Shown in pieces: positions 34,241 through 41,694 of a stretch of 64,000 nucleotides of DNA. Positions within the stretch are counted from its first letter, which is position 1; each line of letters starts with the position of its first letter. The DNA comes from Babylonia areolata (lineage: Eukaryota > Mollusca > Gastropoda > Neogastropoda > Buccinidae): contig NC_134898.1 in the NCBI RefSeq assembly GCF_041734735.1, forward strand, positions 43,877,797 to 43,941,796, written 5' to 3'. The translations under genes and the position numbers were made by a program. Below the pieces are notes generated by a model. That model made no database searches and had not been told where the DNA came from. It saw only the letters and a list, made by a program, of their open reading frames with translations.

Positions 34241-36085
34241 CATGTAACCTATAATATGCTGTGTATCTAGACTGCATGAAACAGAAAAAGGGAAGTAAAC
34301 ATATTTCATGAAATGATAAAAGGCAAAATACCATGCATATATTGTGAATGAAATACTCTGATATATATCCAAGACATGCATTCTCACATACACACACAAA
34401 TAAAGGTGAGTACACAAAATATATATCAAAGAATAAGATACTAAGTATGATGTGCTTTGCGGACATCCTGACGAGAATGTCATTAAATGACAATAGGCAT
34501 TACATCCGGTAATCGTTACATCCATTAATTTGGGCAGGAGTTTGTAGGTAATTTTCAAAAAATAGTGTGAGTTCATTGGTAATTTTGATGGGAGATTTGG
34601 CAAATGTGGAGTCAAGATGAGGTGATACTGATAGGGGTGACCCATCTGTGGGTCAAGAGTTTAATTCCTGGTTGGACTTCTTTTTGCTGCTCTGAAGACT
34701 TACACGGACCGGATCTATCAACCATTGGTGAAAAGTTCATGACGGACAGCAGCAAAAGCAAGATTCAAGAAAGGCCCGCATTTCTCTAACACTGGAACTC
34801 AAATATGCACACTTTCATTGAATGAGAAGTGAACATTATGTTTGGGACCATGTCATGCTGCTTGCTGAAAACCCAATCAACTTCATCAAGGATCAATGCT
34901 TAGTGCCAGCCATTTATTCATAATGATTATATAACTTTGATTAAAAAAGTAACTTCGTATTGGAAAGTAGAGTGTATATTTTCTGGCATAAAATTCACAG
35001 AAAGTGAGAAACCAATGGGATTTGTCATTAAAAAAAAATAATAATAAAAAAAAGCACAATGCCCTGTGTTACTGTTAGTTCGCAAGTAATGAAGTATCAT
35101 CAGTGAAAATCAAAATGCAAACTTGTGAAAGGTTCTGCAAGACATTAACTAAAGTAGGGCAATTCAGACACTTTAGACAGTCTGTGAATAGGACTCAGCA
35201 AGAGAAGACAGAACACAAGTAATACAGGTGTCATAAGTGAAAATGGAAACTTGTGCAAGCTTCTGCAAAAAACTTAAGTAGGCCTATGACAGTTCAGGCT
35301 TCAGACAGTCCACAACAAAGGATACAGCCAGAGACATCATGCTGAAACAGGCAATCAGTGAAAACGAGTTCGTTCACTTGTTTTACTGGTTTTTAATAAA
35401 ATTTGGGTAGCGCAAGTAGCAGCTATGGTTAGTATGAACACTTCGAAAAGTTCGATGTTGACTCAAAACCACACACTTCACTTCGCAAATTATCATTTCT
35501 TTCCATCACGCACACAACTGGGCCGAAAATCAATTTGCAGTTCTGCGTAAAGCCCACAGTCAGAAACAGAAAAATACAGACGCTAAAAGTGATACCCTGT
35601 CAAATCCAGCGCCACGTGGTTGAAATGGAAAAAAAAAAAAAAGACTGAAAAAAAACACAAAAAAAAACAAGCATGACAATTTAAATGACGAACCATAGTT
35701 CAGCCTGAAGACACGGCGAAAATCTTGCTAATGTATGTCAGTGTGGGGGATGTGTTGGGTTCAAATCCTTTAACGGATCTGATTCGATTTTTACCATGAT
35801 GATTTCATTCTCTTGACAAAGGATGACAAGTTGCCAAAAAGATCCTGGACGCCATATTTCAGCGGCTTCTCACAGTAGCGGTCGGGGGATACAAATAACA
35901 TTAAAACGCAACAGACGACTTGTGATGATCATGAACAATGTAGCTATGTCTACAACCAAGAATTTTGGTTCAGTATTTTGAAATAACAAACACGGCAATG
36001 TAAACTCACCGTTCGTGGTAGACGTATGCTTCTGAGTGCTACGCGTGCTCCTATCTTTTCCTCCACAATAACAAATGGCGGCTTT
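10901..36085 (-). CDS. SYNCRIP: SYNCRIP / hnRNP Q-R homologue, complete, 1 UTR + 11 coding exons
   Basis: Coding exons in transcript order are 32261..32101 (from 32263), 29746-29526, 29027-28920, 24934-24758, 24077-23942, 23512-23304, 22690-22517, 17485-17367, 15596-15514, 14065-13944 and 11269-10901. All phases fit and the sum is 1881 bases, 626 aa (human SYNCRIP is about 623). Domains: acidic N-terminal unit about 20-120 (DLDERA-type block SELDERALDALKEYN, KSAFLC), GQRKYGGPPP at about 145, RRM1 about 165-243 (RNP2 VFCGKI, RNP1 RGYCFITF), RRM2 about 246-327 (LFVGNI, NRGFAFLEY), RRM3 about 339-410 (LYVRNL, KDYGFVHF), a DYYY-rich stretch, RGG repeats, a GGKRK...KRR nuclear signal, WGNQPIAQQPL and the end WYEDSFGQNWG. 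The family binds mRNA and acts in splicing, stability, transport and translation control. Vertebrates have two paralogues (SYNCRIP, HNRNPR); one invertebrate gene is expected. Confidence 0.96.
11270..13943 (-). other. Intron between exons 10 and 11 of the SYNCRIP homologue
   Basis: It carries a fossil retroelement piece with inverted arms at 12166-13289 (listed separately). The rest is AT-rich, with an 18-T run near 11563-11582, and I see no other gene. Confidence 0.75.
12166..13289. mobile_element. Fossil retroelement fragment, possibly DIRS-like, with inverted end repeats
   Basis: Two arms of about 130 bases, 12166-12310 and 13150-13289, are inverted copies (both read ACCATGTCAAACTGATG from their outer ends). 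Between them the plus strand codes a short RNase H-like stretch (IAGKANILADALSR, about 12793-12834) of the kind found in DIRS and LTR retroelements. Inverted ends plus this domain suggest DIRS, but the element is short and clearly broken, an old relic. A Ty3-type origin for the coding piece cannot be excluded. Confidence 0.45.
13944..14065 (-). CDS. SYNCRIP: SYNCRIP homologue, exon 10 (Tyr-rich)
   Basis: Encodes DPYYDDYYYNDDYYGGPYGP followed by PPPFQHPMIRTRGRGGPYSP. It matches the vertebrate DYYGYEDYYDYYG region in character. Donor GTAAGT and acceptor CTTGCAG. Confidence 0.9.
14340..15355. repeat. Intronic satellite, array 1 (diverged monomers)
   Basis: About four partial to full copies of the monomer described at 19400-22150, recognisable by CAGTGTAGGAACGATCAACA, GGCTGGAGCTGGCACTGTGA and CATCAGTCAGATCAGTAAGG. 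It lies wholly in the intron between exons 9 and 10 of the SYNCRIP homologue. One internal deletion near 14905-14925 joins two monomer parts. Confidence 0.85.
15514..15596 (-). CDS. SYNCRIP: SYNCRIP homologue, exon 9
   Basis: Encodes WDDYDYYHQPLRSPGPARGG and MRRLPLPG. It is part of the Tyr/Gly/Arg-rich C-terminal region and may be alternatively used, as the corresponding vertebrate exons are. Confidence 0.85.
15597..17366 (-). other. Intron between exons 8 and 9 of the SYNCRIP homologue
   Basis: Unlike its neighbours this intron has no satellite monomers. It contains a MITE at 16833-17243 and a short duplicated TTTTTTTTGACACATTTT at 16050-16090. I see nothing else. Confidence 0.75.
16833..17243. 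mobile_element. MITE-like non-autonomous DNA transposon, 411 bp
   Basis: The ends are inverted: CATAGCTGCCAACC on the left and GGTTGGCAGCTATG on the right (17230-17243). TGGAAA flanks both sides (16827-16832 and 17244-17249), a likely 6-base target duplication, though 5-8 is possible. It has no transposase frame. The superfamily is uncertain. Confidence 0.75.
17367..17485 (-). CDS. SYNCRIP: SYNCRIP homologue, exon 8 (RRM3 end and basic linker)
   Basis: Encodes KIGNLEINVSLAKPPTENKK followed by KEQRKREQEMRMMSREGYAG. The block AKPP then a Lys/Arg/Glu run corresponds to human VFAKPPDQKRKERKAQRQ. It sits between two satellite-bearing or MITE-bearing introns. Confidence 0.93.
17600..19400. repeat. 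Intronic satellite, array 2a (diverged monomers)
   Basis: Monomer landmarks (GTGTAGGAACGATC at about 17688, 17999, 18260 and 18533, degenerate near 19170) repeat at about 260-310 bases, with more substitutions than the array to the right. A (GT)n tract interrupts one monomer at 17851-17905, and unrelated sequence fills 18770-19100. Confidence 0.85.
19400..22150. repeat. Intronic satellite, array 2b with higher-order repeat
   Basis: The landmark CAGTGTAGGAAC falls at 19669, 19947, 20201, 20475, 20752, 21009, 21283, 21561, 21828 and 22093. Spacings cycle through about 278, 254-267 and 265-274, so three monomer types form a unit of 806, 808 and 810 bases that is repeated three times with very few differences. 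The array lies in the intron between exons 7 and 8 of the SYNCRIP homologue. Open frames of 65-92 codons in both strands are by-products of the repeats. Confidence 0.93.
22517..22690 (-). CDS. SYNCRIP: SYNCRIP homologue, exon 7 (RRM3)
   Basis: 58 codons encode VKVLYVRNLTSDVTEDQLKE, KIKDYGFVHFEERDHALKAM and EELQGQ. Donor GTAAGT. Confidence 0.95.
22691..23303 (-). other. Intron between exons 6 and 7 of the SYNCRIP homologue
   Basis: A 613-base intron of plain AT-rich sequence. I see nothing in it. Confidence 0.8.
23304..23512 (-). CDS. SYNCRIP: SYNCRIP homologue, exon 6 (RRM2)
   Basis: Encodes DGLTEVIVYGSADNPKLKNR, RNP1 NRGFAFLEYDTHKNASAAKR and VWQCDIIVDWADPQEEPDET. The WADP block is a hallmark of the hnRNP R/Q family. 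Confidence 0.95.
23513..23941 (-). other. Intron between exons 5 and 6 of the SYNCRIP homologue
   Basis: A 429-base AT-rich intron with A/T runs near 23680-23700 and 23770. I see nothing else. Confidence 0.8.
23942..24077 (-). CDS. SYNCRIP: SYNCRIP homologue, exon 5 (RRM1 end, RRM2 start)
   Basis: Encodes FDGYEIRKGKKLKVNVSIAN followed by LRLFVGNIPKNKSKTEIFDE. RNP2 of RRM2 is LFVGNI. It ends one base into the Asp codon that starts DGLTEVIVYG. Confidence 0.95.
24078..24757 (-). other. Intron between exons 4 and 5 of the SYNCRIP homologue
   Basis: A 680-base intron. A stretch at 24450-24560 (CAGCAGCCATACTTTGTTCT, ACATGGGTTACAGGATCTTT) is a diverged fragment of the tRNA-headed SINE family A body on the minus strand. 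The rest is featureless. Confidence 0.6.
24758..24934 (-). CDS. SYNCRIP: SYNCRIP homologue, exon 4 (most of RRM1)
   Basis: 59 codons hold RNP2 VFCGKIP and RNP1 RGYCFITF, with FEDELIPLFEECGEIWDLRL between them. Acceptor TGTGCAG and donor GTTAGA, a less common but acceptable donor. Confidence 0.95.
25285..25502 (-). repeat. Tandem duplication of about 106 bp
   Basis: The block from CATCATTTTTTCTGTCATGG to GATAACCTGCTAAGCAC (about 25289-25394) is followed directly by a second copy (25395-25502) with scattered changes. It lies in the intron between exons 3 and 4 of the SYNCRIP homologue. Confidence 0.85.
26199..27269. mobile_element. piggyBac-like non-autonomous element, 1071 bp, TTAA-flanked
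   Basis: TTAA occurs at both borders (26195-26198 and 27270-27273). The left end is CCCTTTCGCTGCCAGG; the right end, read inward, is CGCCAAGGCTGCC, a partial inverted match. Subterminal palindromes TGACGAGTTATCTCGTCA (27235-27252) and a near copy (27188-27205) lie inside the right end, with GGCAGCGAAGCG between them matching the left tip more closely. No transposase frame is present. TTAA plus the end motif point to piggyBac, but the weak TIR match keeps this tentative. Confidence 0.5.
27590..27995 (-). mobile_element. tRNA-headed V-SINE-like element (family C), near full length
   Basis: Minus strand: tRNA-like head GGCCGAGAGGTAAAGCGTCT with B-box-like GGTTCAAATC, then CTCCACTAGACCTTGGGTGG, the core GATAAACCGAGGTCCAGTGT, GCAGCATGCATTTAGCACAC, and the 3' part GGGAGAGCAGCCTGAATTTC near 27640-27665. 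The core resembles the V domain known from fish and mollusc V-SINEs (RUDI-type); that family name is from memory. Confidence 0.75.
28920..29027 (-). CDS. SYNCRIP: SYNCRIP homologue, exon 3
   Basis: 36 codons encode EILKRTGYELDVTSGQRKYG and GPPPGWTQPQPGAGHE, the conserved linker before RRM1. Acceptor CTTCAG and donor GTACGT. Confidence 0.95.
29028..29525 (-). other. Intron between exons 2 and 3 of the SYNCRIP homologue
   Basis: A 498-base AT-rich intron with a short local repeat (ATACAAATATACTC at about 29083 and 29138). I see nothing else. Confidence 0.75.
29526..29746 (-). CDS. SYNCRIP: SYNCRIP homologue, exon 2
   Basis: Encodes KLSHSELDERALDALKEYNS, CEPGLQHVGNKSAFLCNKMK and GPDETKLQ, matching the N-terminal RNA-recognition unit (human LVAHSDLDERAIEALKEF). 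Acceptor GTGTAG and donor GTGTGT. Confidence 0.95.
30085..30130 (+). repeat. Dispersed repeat, family D fragment (copy 2)
   Basis: TGTGCACTAGTGGGTCACGG followed by TTAAGTATGTGTAATTAAAC matches the right end of the family D copies at 1840-1965 (minus) and 50745-50850 (plus). Confidence 0.5.
30131..30490 (+). mobile_element. LINE reverse transcriptase fragment (CR1/Rex1-like)
   Basis: Translation gives DPLQFSHKPRRSTDDAILTL and HILFIDFSSAFNTTS, then STGAPQGT after a frame change. These are the RT blocks upstream of and at the PQG motif. The order and wording (FSSAFN, TGAPQG) fit CR1/Rex1-type LINEs. It is a short broken piece inside the first long SYNCRIP introns, sense-opposed to the host gene, and is followed by a (GT)n tract at 30520-30570. 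Confidence 0.75.
32101..32263 (-). CDS. SYNCRIP: SYNCRIP homologue, coding exon 1 (start codon at the splice acceptor)
   Basis: On the minus strand TTTCAG is followed directly by ATG (complement of 32261-32263), so the initiator codon is the first codon of the exon. It encodes MTSQNGDEPVDQATEEQLLT and a second acidic stretch to IYQTG. The donor is ACAG|GTGATT. It ends one base into a Gly codon. Confidence 0.9.
32684..32701 (+). promoter_or_regulatory. Perfect four-unit heat-shock element
   Basis: GAA at 32684-32686, TTC at 32689-32691, GAA at 32694-32696 and TTC at 32699-32701, each separated by two bases, fit the HSF consensus nGAAnnTTCnnGAAnnTTCn with no mismatch. The surrounding 20 bases are also an almost perfect palindrome (9-base arms). 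It lies 420 bases upstream of the SYNCRIP start-codon exon on the minus strand and about 100 bases upstream of a plus-strand ORF at 32804. Binding is inferred from sequence only. Confidence 0.55.
32804..33035 (+). CDS. Unassigned plus-strand ORF, possible first exon
   Basis: ATG at 32804 opens 77 codons that include MKFDPTRYCMSGKEHFLLIS and FDPCPICSSDS (a CPxC pair), followed by a consensus donor G|GTAAGT at 33036. A possible next exon after TTTTAATCAG at 33130-33139 would add about 18 codons to a TAG. CpG content is higher here than around it, there are no repeats, and a heat-shock element lies just upstream. I do not recognise the protein. It may be a small gene divergent from an alternative SYNCRIP promoter, or a chance frame in promoter DNA. 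Confidence 0.25.
36010..36085 (-). other. SYNCRIP: Non-coding first exon and promoter of the SYNCRIP homologue
   Basis: On the minus strand, GGACGAAAGCCGCCATTTGT leads through a CpG-containing stretch to CTACCACGAACG and a perfect donor GTGAGT (complement of 36004-36009). The AAATGGCGGC on the plus strand at 36073-36082 resembles a YY1 site, common at broad housekeeping start sites. The 3' right boundary (start site) is approximate. There is no ATG continuing into the coding frame, so this is taken as 5' UTR joined to the coding exon 3.7 kb away. Confidence 0.6.
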
Positions 36086-36336
36086 CGTCCAGTATGGGGT
36101 TTACAGTTTCGGTATCACGGACAAACATACACACGTGCACACGCGCAAAGAGAAAACTGCTCCGTTTGTCATACTAAAACAATACATAAAATATTTTCTA
36201 TCAAAACTAGATTGACTTTGTTGAAGTGTTCTTTCATGATATGTGCAATGAATCAACACTTATTTTGTATTAGAGAGTAACACTGCCAAATGCGATGCTT
36301 TATCATTACACCTCGTTAAATATTGTCCTTTTTTTT

Positions 36337-36354
36337 GGGGGGGGGGGGGGGGGG

Positions 36355-36427
<73 letters not shown>

Positions 36428-36445
36428 GTTTGTTTGTTTTTGTTT
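36337..36445 (+). repeat. G run, (GT)n and (GTT)n compound microsatellite
   Basis: About 19 G residues, then (GT)n to about 36386, then (GTT)n and (GTTT)n to about 36445. It lies about 250 bases upstream of the SYNCRIP start region. Confidence 0.9.
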
Positions 36446-39400
36446 TGTTTTCTAACGGCAGAGGTAGGTCTTTGCGAAGTAAACCAATTTCAACAGAAAA
36501 TTCTACATGCTGTGTGTTGAAGGTATGTTGGCAGATGTGTTAGAGGGCATTTCATGCACTGGCCCATTTCATTGATCTGCCAGTCTGGGCTGCTTTCTGC
36601 TTCACATAATCAAGTCAACTTCGACTTGAAATTGAACTTGAACTTGTGGTGCTTGAGGCCTTTTCTAAGGCCTGTTCACCGTCAGGTTTGAACTACTGCT
36701 TGCATGCGTGGCGATACAGGTCTTACTGTCCTACCTATTCGTAGCAAGCAGAATTTAGTTGTGTCGGTATGTTTGCTCAGTGGGCACCCAGTCTGGTGTT
36801 AAAAGTGTTGCCTGTTGGTGCTGTAACTATATAGTCTGGAAAGTTATTCCAGGTGTTGATGACACGTACGTTCTGCAAAGTAGTTGCTTCTAATGAGCAA
36901 ACGGCTATGTCCCTTGAAGAATTTTAGGCAATTGCCCATTATGTCCTTACCTTCCAGTACTTGAAATACTGGATTTTGTACAGAGGGCAGCTAGGCGTTC
37001 TGGGTATGGTTTGTCTTTGAGAAAGGACAGGAGTTTTGTTGCTCTGCGTTGGACATTCTCTATTTCAGCACACAATGTTTTATGTTGGGGCTGCCAGACT
37101 GAGTGTCCGTATTCCAGCACAGGTCTGACGAGAGATTTGTATAACTGGACGAATTTCTTCTTTGACAGGTTGTCGAAAGTTCGTCTTATCACTCCTAACG
37201 TCCGGCCTTTGACGTTTTTTTGCTTGAGCCACATGATCTTTGAATGAGAGCTTGTTGTCTATGTTGACACCAAGGTCTTTCTCCACTTCACTCTCTATTA
37301 GGTTGACTGGGCAAGGTTCGTCATCAGTGTTCTTCCCTCTCATCTGGTGCACTGCCCCTGACTTATTTCTCCCCAGTTTCAGGACATGACACTTCTCTGG
37401 GTAAAAGCAGAGGAGCCACTGCTCTCAGTGACCAGTTCTGTAATCTATTAAGGTCTGCCTGTAATACTTGATATGTGTGGCCTCATCATTGTCACTCCTG
37501 AAGAAAAGTTTAGTGTCGTCTGCAAAAAGGCGAACATAGCTGTGTACACAATTGGGCAAATCATTGATGTACATGACAAAATTAATCGGATTGGGCCCAG
37601 CACGCTCCCTTGAGAGATTCCACTGATCATGCTAGCTGGTCTAGACTGTGCGTCACCAGTCACCACTCTCTGCTGCCTATCACTCGGGAAATCTTCAATC
37701 CATTGGATCACCTGGCCGTTCACACCATGTGATTTGATCTTGGAAATAAGTCTATGGTGAGGGACACTATAAAAGGCTTTTTGGAAGTCCATGTATATTA
37801 AATCCACGGAACTTCCTTCATCCAGAGTCTTCGTCCAAAAGTCTAGCACATCAATCAGCTGTGTGATACATCACTGCCCACTCACAAAGCCGTGTTGTTT
37901 CAGTTATCACTGATCAGTCTGTTCTCCAGATGTTGAATCAGCTCAGCTCTCACTATCTTCTCCATCACCTTCCCCAACATACAGGTCAAACTAACAGGGT
38001 GGTATTATTGGTGGAGAGTCTACTTCCTTTCGTGAAGATGGGTGTGACGTTTGCGTGACGCCAATCATCAGGAATCTTTCTTTTGCTCAGTGACCCGTTG
38101 AAGAGAAGTCGAGTGACCGGTGGTGCCAACACATCTGCTGCCTTCGCCAAGATCAGAAGATGTAGCCCATCCGGCGGACCTGGAGATTTGTCTGTGTGAA
38201 GCTCACTCAGAAGTTTCTTGACCTTTTCTACTGATATTTTGATATCCTTTAGTTCGCTAGTGTAGGTATAATGGGGTGGTTCAGGCAACTCGTCATCCTT
38301 TTCAGCAGTGAAGACGCTCTTGAAGAAGTCGTTCAGCAGTTCTGCCTCTTCACTGTCAGTTGAAGTCTGTGATCCATCGCCTCTTCTTAGATCTACAACG
38401 CTACTCTTAGTTGTTGTCTTGCTTTTGACATTATGTCCAGAAGGATCTTGGATTCTTCTTTGCCTGGGCTGCAACAGTTTTTCCTAAGTTTCTCTGGGCT
38501 TTTCTTGTTGCTTTTCTTGCTTGGTTGCGGGATCTGGCATAGTCTCGGAACTCCTGGCTGTTTCTATCATTTTCTTTGTCTTCTTGTCTGCTCGACTTTC
38601 TGCTTTCGCTTTTGATCCGCTTTCTGAACATTCGATGTTTCTTCATAACACTTTCCAGAGTTCCCCTGTCCATCCATTTTTTGGATTGTGTGCCTGTCTT
38701 GTTGATCTTGGGAATTGATGCTTCTCGATTGCAACATTCAATATATTCATAATGTGGGTCCAGGTGTCCTCTGTTGTCTTGTCCATGAGTTCCGATTCCC
38801 AGTTGACTGATCTCAGTTCATCTACTATTTCTCCAGTGTTAGCTTTGGAAAAGTTGTAGCATATCTTATAATTTTCTTTCTTGCTGCTGCATGACAAGTT
38901 CACTCTGATCGTAGCGTGGTCACGTTTTCCCAGTCCTGCATCGGTGATGACTTCGTTCACAAGTTCCTCCGTGTTTGTGAAGACCAAATCTACAAGGCTT
39001 GGCTTCTGGCCTACCCTATATCGGGTAGCTATCTTCTGGTGTAGGATCAAGGTGTCCTTGCACATCTTCAAGAACTGTTGGCTGGGTGATCCTCTCCCAA
39101 GCTGGAAGTCTCCTTTATCCAATCAATTTCTGGATAATTAAAGTCACCTAGAAGCAGCAGATGAGCTGGGGTTTTTGTCTGTCATTTTTCTAAACAGGTC
39201 GTTTAACCTTCTGTTATTCCTTGCACTGCTGTTAGGACTTCTGCAGATAAGCCCCACAAGTATACTTTTGCCTTAAGTTCGTCGAATCTGCAGTCTATAA
39301 ATACCGATTCTTCAAATTCAGTCTCAAGGTCCTCAAGGAGAGACGGTTTCAGGCTACATTTAGCCTATGAGGCGATCCCTCGCCGTCCCTTTTCTAAGTT

Positions 39401-40499
39401 ATGAAAAAGGTCATAGCCGTCGATTTCTTATTCCTGAACTGGGCATCGACAATGTTTCGGCTTGACCTCTGCTATAGCAATAATAGCAGGATTGAACAAT
39501 TCAATCTGTGCTTGAAGCTCAGCTCTTTTGTTCATCAAACAGTCATCCGTGTACAAACATGAACAAGAAGAGTAATTCAAAGGGCAACAAGACGAAAGGT
39601 TTGATTGACTGGAAGCAGAACTGTCAAAATTGTTTAAATCAAAGGAAACTTTAAAACTATCTACAGTTGTTGGGTCTCTCCTTTTCATGCTACTTTCTTT
39701 TCGTGACTAAGTTCTTCGATTCTGGGTGCTTGTGTGGGTATTTCCCTATGTTGACCACTTGGCCGTTCCTGCGTGCCCATCTGGTGAGCTCGTCCCCCGA
39801 CTTCGGTGAATCATCTTGTTTCTTCTTTAGTTTCTTATAAAGCTCTTCTTCCTGTTTTCTTTCTGCTGGTGTCATGTCCCGACGCATTGCTGTCTTGCTA
39901 ATCAGTCTCTCATCTTCAGTATTTTCAATTGATCTCTCTTCTTTCTTTACTTTGTTGAAGGCTCTGGGAATTTCATCTCGTGCTACTTGGCTGGAGAATG
40001 AGGATGGTCTATCCTTCTTTGTTGAGTTTTTGTATGATGTCTGGGTTCTCATACGTCGGATATATTGGTTGAGACTTGGATCCAATTTCTTTCAGAACCT
40101 GCCTGATTCTGTCTTCATCCTCTGCCTTCTTTTTTTTTCATTGTCTTGGTCTGAGCTTTCAGGGAGTCTGAAAATTATCAGGTTTGATAGCCTCCTTGTT
40201 CCATCCTCTGATTCAGCTGTATATTCTTTTGCTTTGATGTCGACCATTCTTTTTACTTCCTCCAGTTTCAGTGTGTTCACTCCTGGACTTTGCGTTGTAT
40301 ATGTACAATGGCCGGCTTCTTTCATTGGTTGTGGGAATTTGCCCTCCTCGATTTTGAAAAGTCGGTCATCTACTTCTTTCTGTAAGTTTATCTACATCAA
40401 GCTCAAGCTTGGCTATTCATCTGAAAGCTTTTGTAGTAAAGAATGTGCACGAACTGTTACAAAACCAATGCAACTGCAACTCTGTGAAGTGTCACTGGG

Positions 40500-40771
40500 G
40501 AGCCACAGTTTCAGTTTCGGTTTCAGTTTCAGTAGCTCAAGGAGGCGTCACTGCGTTCGGACAAATCCATATACGCTACACCACATCTGCCAAGCAGATG
40601 CCTGACCAGCAGCGTAACCCAACGCGCTTAGTCAGGCCTTGAGATAAAGGAATGCCAACGGCACCCGGTGTTCCCAGGCGGTCACCCATCCAAGTACTAA
40701 CCGGGCCCGAAGTTGCTTAACTTCGGTGATCGGACGAGAGCCGGTGTTTTCAACGTGGTATGGCCGTTGGC
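40500..40771 (-). mobile_element. 5S rRNA-headed SINE (SINE3-type) inserted in the CR1-like LINE
   Basis: On the minus strand a complete 5S-like head (40771-40654) is followed after 12 bases by CAAGGCCTGACTAAGCGCGT, CTGGTCAGGCATCTGCTTGG, ATTTGTCCGAACGCAGTGAC and CTCCTTGAGC, then an (AAACTG)n tail to about 40500. No T4 terminator separates the head from the tail, so Pol III would read through. The insertion splits the LINE ORF1 zinc finger between HFSHA and CHFTE, so the SINE is younger than the LINE. Clear target duplications are not visible. Confidence 0.85.
40654..40771 (-). rRNA. 5S rRNA-like sequence, head of the SINE
   Basis: 118 bases that match 5S rRNA from end to end: GGCCATACCACGTTGAAAAC at the start, TCTCGTCCGATCACCGAAGT, the A box AGTTAAGCAAC, and the C box GGATGGGTGACCGCCTGGG. 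The ends GCCAACGGC and GCCGTTGGC can form a perfect helix I. It is probably not a stand-alone gene, because no terminator follows and a SINE tail is attached, but its internal promoter looks whole. Confidence 0.85.
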
Positions 40772-41251
40772 GTGAGAAAAGTGATCAAAGCACCACTGAC
40801 AGATCAGTGAGTACTGATCAGAAGGAAGGTTCCTCTCACAGGAGCCACAGAACTGGTCACTTCCTCCACTAGGTTCAATTGCGTCGGCAAGTTCTGGTTT
40901 CAAAGCCAGGGTCTCTGAAAATGGTTTCCTTGTCTATTCTGCAAATGTTGTCAGTCCATTGTTTTTTGGGGTTTTTTTAATTTTTTTTTTTTATGTCTTC
41001 CCCTCCTTCTCCCTCCCTGAACAATTTCTCAAGGCCTGTTGAACCCCCAGCTGTTATTGGCCCGGGCAAAAAATACAGAATTTCACGTAGACACAAATCT
41101 CACCAACACAACGGAACCGAAAGCGGAAATCCACCGACACTGATTAGAAAGTAGCCCCACTTCATCCCGGATTTCTCCCGTCACAGTTTGGAGAGTTGTG
41201 TCAACAGCGTCTCTACGCTTTCTGGTCGCCGACGACATTACCCTGATCGCC

Positions 41252-41694
41252 ATGTATCGCATGCTACCATATGTTCTATATTTTATTCCAGTTTTAACAT
41301 CTGGAAGGGCTGACGTACCACACTCGCAGAATGCAGAAGTTACTACAGGTGACAAGATGAAAGGGCATTTGCAGCCGTTTGGTATGAGTGGCCCCAGCTT
41401 GCAAATCGAGGAGAAAACTGAATTTCCAGCGCCGGCCGACTTTTTCGCCAACTATGTTCAACGCTATAAACCTCTCAAGTTGTCGGGGGTAGCACGAAAC
41501 TCCAGGGCAGTTCGTCTGTGGACAGATGATTATTTGCTGTCTCTGGATGTTCCAGCAGATTCAGTTGTTCAGTTGGAGACCATGAAAAAAGAGGACCGCC
41601 AGCAGGGAACGGAGGAAATGCATTTCCATCAGTTTCTGAAGATATACAACGCCACTGAGCACTACATCGTTGATGACGTGCCAGCCTATCTCAG
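41252..41694 (+). CDS. JmjC/EF-hand protein, exon 1 (signal peptide, N-terminal cupin part)
   Basis: Contains the signal peptide, FPAPADFFANYVQRYKPLKL (typical cupin-8 entry), LWTDDYLLSL, MHFHQFLKIYN and HYIVDDVPAYL. The donor is G|GTTCAG, a weak but in-frame site; reading on gives a stop at 41714, which could make a short isoform of about 154 aa. Confidence 0.85.

Larger units (their letters stand above)
32264..36009 (-). other. First intron of the SYNCRIP homologue
   Basis: 3.7 kb between the UTR exon and the first coding exon. Besides the HSE and ORF above it has a (GT)n(GA)n tract at 33850-33938, a (GT)n tract at 34190-34239, and a C/T-rich stretch at 33590-33620. The minus-strand segment 33132-33240 (KKINRILIETVSHYENTDEI then DLSSSVTDIENPD and a stop, after a good TTTACTCAG acceptor) is a second exon-like piece I cannot place. 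Confidence 0.6.
36613..40920 (-). mobile_element. CR1-like LINE, nearly full length, decayed, split by a SINE
   Basis: Minus strand, 5' to 3'. ORF1 begins near 40903 with a PHD-like finger (FCGSCERNLPSDQYSLICQW, then after the SINE HWFCNSSC), a basic coil (LEEVKRMVDIKAKEYTAESE), and DPSLNQYIRRMRTQTSYKNS near 40080. ORF2 has an endonuclease region around 39700-38900 (FLKMCKDTLILHQ, PSLVDLVFTNTEELVNEVIT), a linker (KSPGPPDGLHLLILAKAADV), RT (VDLIYMDFQKAFYSVPHHRL, SQGSVLGPI) and a C-terminal block (QLYKSLVRPVLEYGHSVWQP, ENVQRRATKLL). The 3' end carries a CAAGTTCAAGTTC repeat tail at about 36613-36650. Multiple frame breaks show it is dead. About 4.0 kb remains after subtracting the SINE. Confidence 0.85.

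Noticed and set aside
39874-40605. A 243-codon plus-strand frame
   Set aside because: It is the antisense of the LINE ORF1 and of the SINE, with Ser/Phe-rich composition typical of a shadow frame.
40654-40771. A stand-alone functional 5S rRNA gene
   Set aside because: The sequence looks intact, but no T-run terminator follows and it is joined to a SINE tail; it is kept as a SINE head.
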